Below, one piece after another: positions 5,897-6,858 of a DNA stretch of 6,858 nt. Source of the DNA: Bacteroidales bacterium. GTDB lineage: Bacteria; Bacteroidota; Bacteroidia; Bacteroidales; F082. The stretch is taken from NCBI GenBank assembly GCA_020853175.1, contig JADYZK010000232.1, forward strand, positions 1-6,858. Direction: 5' to 3'. Under the pieces are notes generated by a model that was not told the origin of the DNA, searched no databases, and saw nothing but the letters and a program-made list of their open reading frames with translations. The position numbers were made by a program, and so were the translations under genes. Position 1 is the first letter of the stretch; each line of letters starts with the position of its first letter.

Positions 5897-6394
5897 TTAT
5901 TTTTTTCCAACGAGTTTCTTCACTTTCTCGTACAGCTCATGCTCGGCACCATCGAAATAGGCGGTGTGCTGTGAAACGATTTTTCCGCTGCCGTCAATCA
6001 AAAAAGTATGCGGTATCATGTTCACATTCATGGCCCTTTTGAAATCGCCATTGGGATCGAGTAGCACTTCAAACTCCCAGCTTTTGCCTTTTACCAAAGG
6101 AGCTACGCGGGCCGTTGAACGTGAATCGTCAATAGAAACAGCGTAAATCTTTACTCCGGTTTCATTTTGCCATTCGGCATACAACTCATTAAAAGCGTCG
6201 AGTTCTTTTTGGCAGGGTTTGCACCACAATGCCCAAAAACTAAGGATCACAGGCTTGCCATCGTTGGAAATGTCGGAAGTGCTAAAACTTTGACCGTCGA
6301 GGGTTTTGATCATCACCTTGGGCAAAGTGCTTTCCTGTGCAGTAAGTTGCAGGCCGATAAAACCGACCAAAAGAAGAAGAAATAGTTTTTTCAT
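5897..6394 (-). CDS. Secreted TlpA-like thiol-disulfide oxidoreductase
   Basis: This 165-residue protein has a signal peptide (KKLFLLLLVGFIGLQLTAQ, cleavage probably near residue 20) and then a single TlpA/AhpC-TSA-type thioredoxin domain. The redox motif is WCKPC (Cys58 and Cys61) in the context FWALWCKPCQKELDAFNEL. The cis-proline loop is MIPHTFLID (Pro128). The acidic strand VSIDDSRS is typical of the TlpA/ResA group. It has no lipobox Cys, so it should be soluble in the periplasm. Members of this group reduce disulfides in partner proteins such as apocytochromes or outer-membrane proteins. The two downstream genes encode proteins with paired cysteines, which makes them plausible substrates or partners. 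The gap to the upstream isomerase gene is 77 bp; no convincing TAnnTTTG promoter is visible there, so read-through from that gene is possible. Confidence 0.93.
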   Translation of the reverse strand: MKKLFLLLLVGFIGLQLTAQESTLPKVMIKTLDGQSFSTSDISNDGKPVILSFWALWCKPCQKELDAFNELYAEWQNETGVKIYAVSIDDSRSTARVAPLVKGKSWEFEVLLDPNGDFKRAMNVNMIPHTFLIDGSGKIVSQHTAYFDGAEHELYEKVKKLVGKK

Positions 6395-6471
6395 GTGATA
6401 TTATTTTACTTATCGTCCGCTCATCGGAGCAACGACCAACAGACAACCTCTATGCTTTATCGGTTGCACCG

Positions 6472-6858
6472 TTACTCGATATAAACTTCCAGAACTACGG
6501 CCTTTTGGTTGGTGGTTAATGCCACTTCGGCAATGAGGTTGGGCAACAAAAGCACTTCACCGGCGGTGAGTTCGTACTGCTGATCCTCCCATTGCAGCTG
6601 CATGGCGCCTTCAACGCAAAACAACAACACGAACGAATCTATCTCAGAATAATCTTTATGAATCGTTGTGGTAAGCTGGATGATGTTGGTGGTAAAAAAA
6701 GGCGATTCAATGACCGGCGCTGTGCCATTTTCAGTGATATGATAAGGTGTTTTACACTCTTGATGGAAGGTATAGTCAATGGCTTCTAAGGCTTCATCGG
6801 TATGCAGTTCGCGGGTGTTTCCTTGGTTGTCTTTGCGATCCCAGTCATAGATGCGGTA
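6472..6858 (-). CDS. manA: Mannose-6-phosphate isomerase, class I, C-terminal part (5' partial)
   Basis: Translating the minus strand from the right edge gives 128 residues ending at TAA (6472-6474); the N-terminal metal-binding and catalytic portion lies outside the window. The first visible residues, YRIYDWDRKDNQGNTRELHT, match the conserved segment of class I (cupin-type) phosphomannose isomerases, followed by DEALEAIDYTF. The rest forms the C-terminal cupin domain, with FCVEGAMQLQ and LTAGEVLLLPN as typical beta-strand and turn signatures. The enzyme interconverts fructose-6-phosphate and mannose-6-phosphate in the cytoplasm, feeding GDP-mannose synthesis or mannose catabolism. Its stop lies 77 bp before the TlpA-like start, on the same strand. 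There is no obvious functional link to the redox genes. Confidence 0.9.
   Translation of the reverse strand, partial: YRIYDWDRKDNQGNTRELHTDEALEAIDYTFHQECKTPYHITENGTAPVIESPFFTTNIIQLTTTIHKDYSEIDSFVLLFCVEGAMQLQWEDQQYELTAGEVLLLPNLIAEVALTTNQKAVVLEVYIE

Overview
The window looks like a chromosomal segment of a Bacteroidota bacterium, probably of the Bacteroidales/Marinilabiliales type. This rests on gene content: an Omp28-type lipoprotein, a DUF6029-type outer-membrane barrel protein, a TlpA-like thioredoxin, lipoproteins with Cys-Lys/Asp-rich starts, a pseudouridine synthase with an Arg/Asp-rich N-terminal extension, a TAnnTTTG promoter-like element, and almost no Shine-Dalgarno sequences. The species cannot be named from sequence alone.

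Left part, plus strand. Bases 2-1102 carry an RsuA/RluB-family rRNA pseudouridine synthase that runs in from the left edge. Its N-terminus is a disordered tail built from near-identical 39-bp (13-residue) tandem repeats. A small AT-rich orphan lipoprotein gene (1342-1683) follows, and it ends just before a perfect 18-bp inverted repeat that probably acts as a terminator. Next is a compact three-gene operon (1814-3210): an ECF sigma factor, a translationally coupled single-pass membrane protein that fits an anti-sigma factor, and a membrane-anchored, periplasmic, Met/Gln-rich helical protein resembling the Spy/CpxP/CnrX class. Together they look like a sigma/anti-sigma/periplasmic-sensor envelope stress module.

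Convergent junction (3211-3328). This short stretch holds three different families of 7-bp tandem repeats. The last one runs into the stop codon of the minus-strand gene.

Right part, minus strand. Reading right to left, the genes are the C-terminal end of a class I mannose-6-phosphate isomerase (cut by the right edge), a secreted TlpA-like thioredoxin, a DUF6029-like beta-barrel protein, and an Omp28-like lipoprotein with a thioredoxin-type CxxC. The last three are closely spaced and probably co-transcribed. All three carry paired cysteines, which suggests a joint thiol-redox role reaching from the periplasm to the outer membrane.

No tRNA, rRNA, CRISPR array, transposase or phage gene was found. 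The most interesting items are the thiol-bearing barrel/lipoprotein/thioredoxin cluster, the sigma/anti-sigma/Spy-like operon, the repeat-expanded tail on the pseudouridine synthase, and the clustered heptamer repeats.
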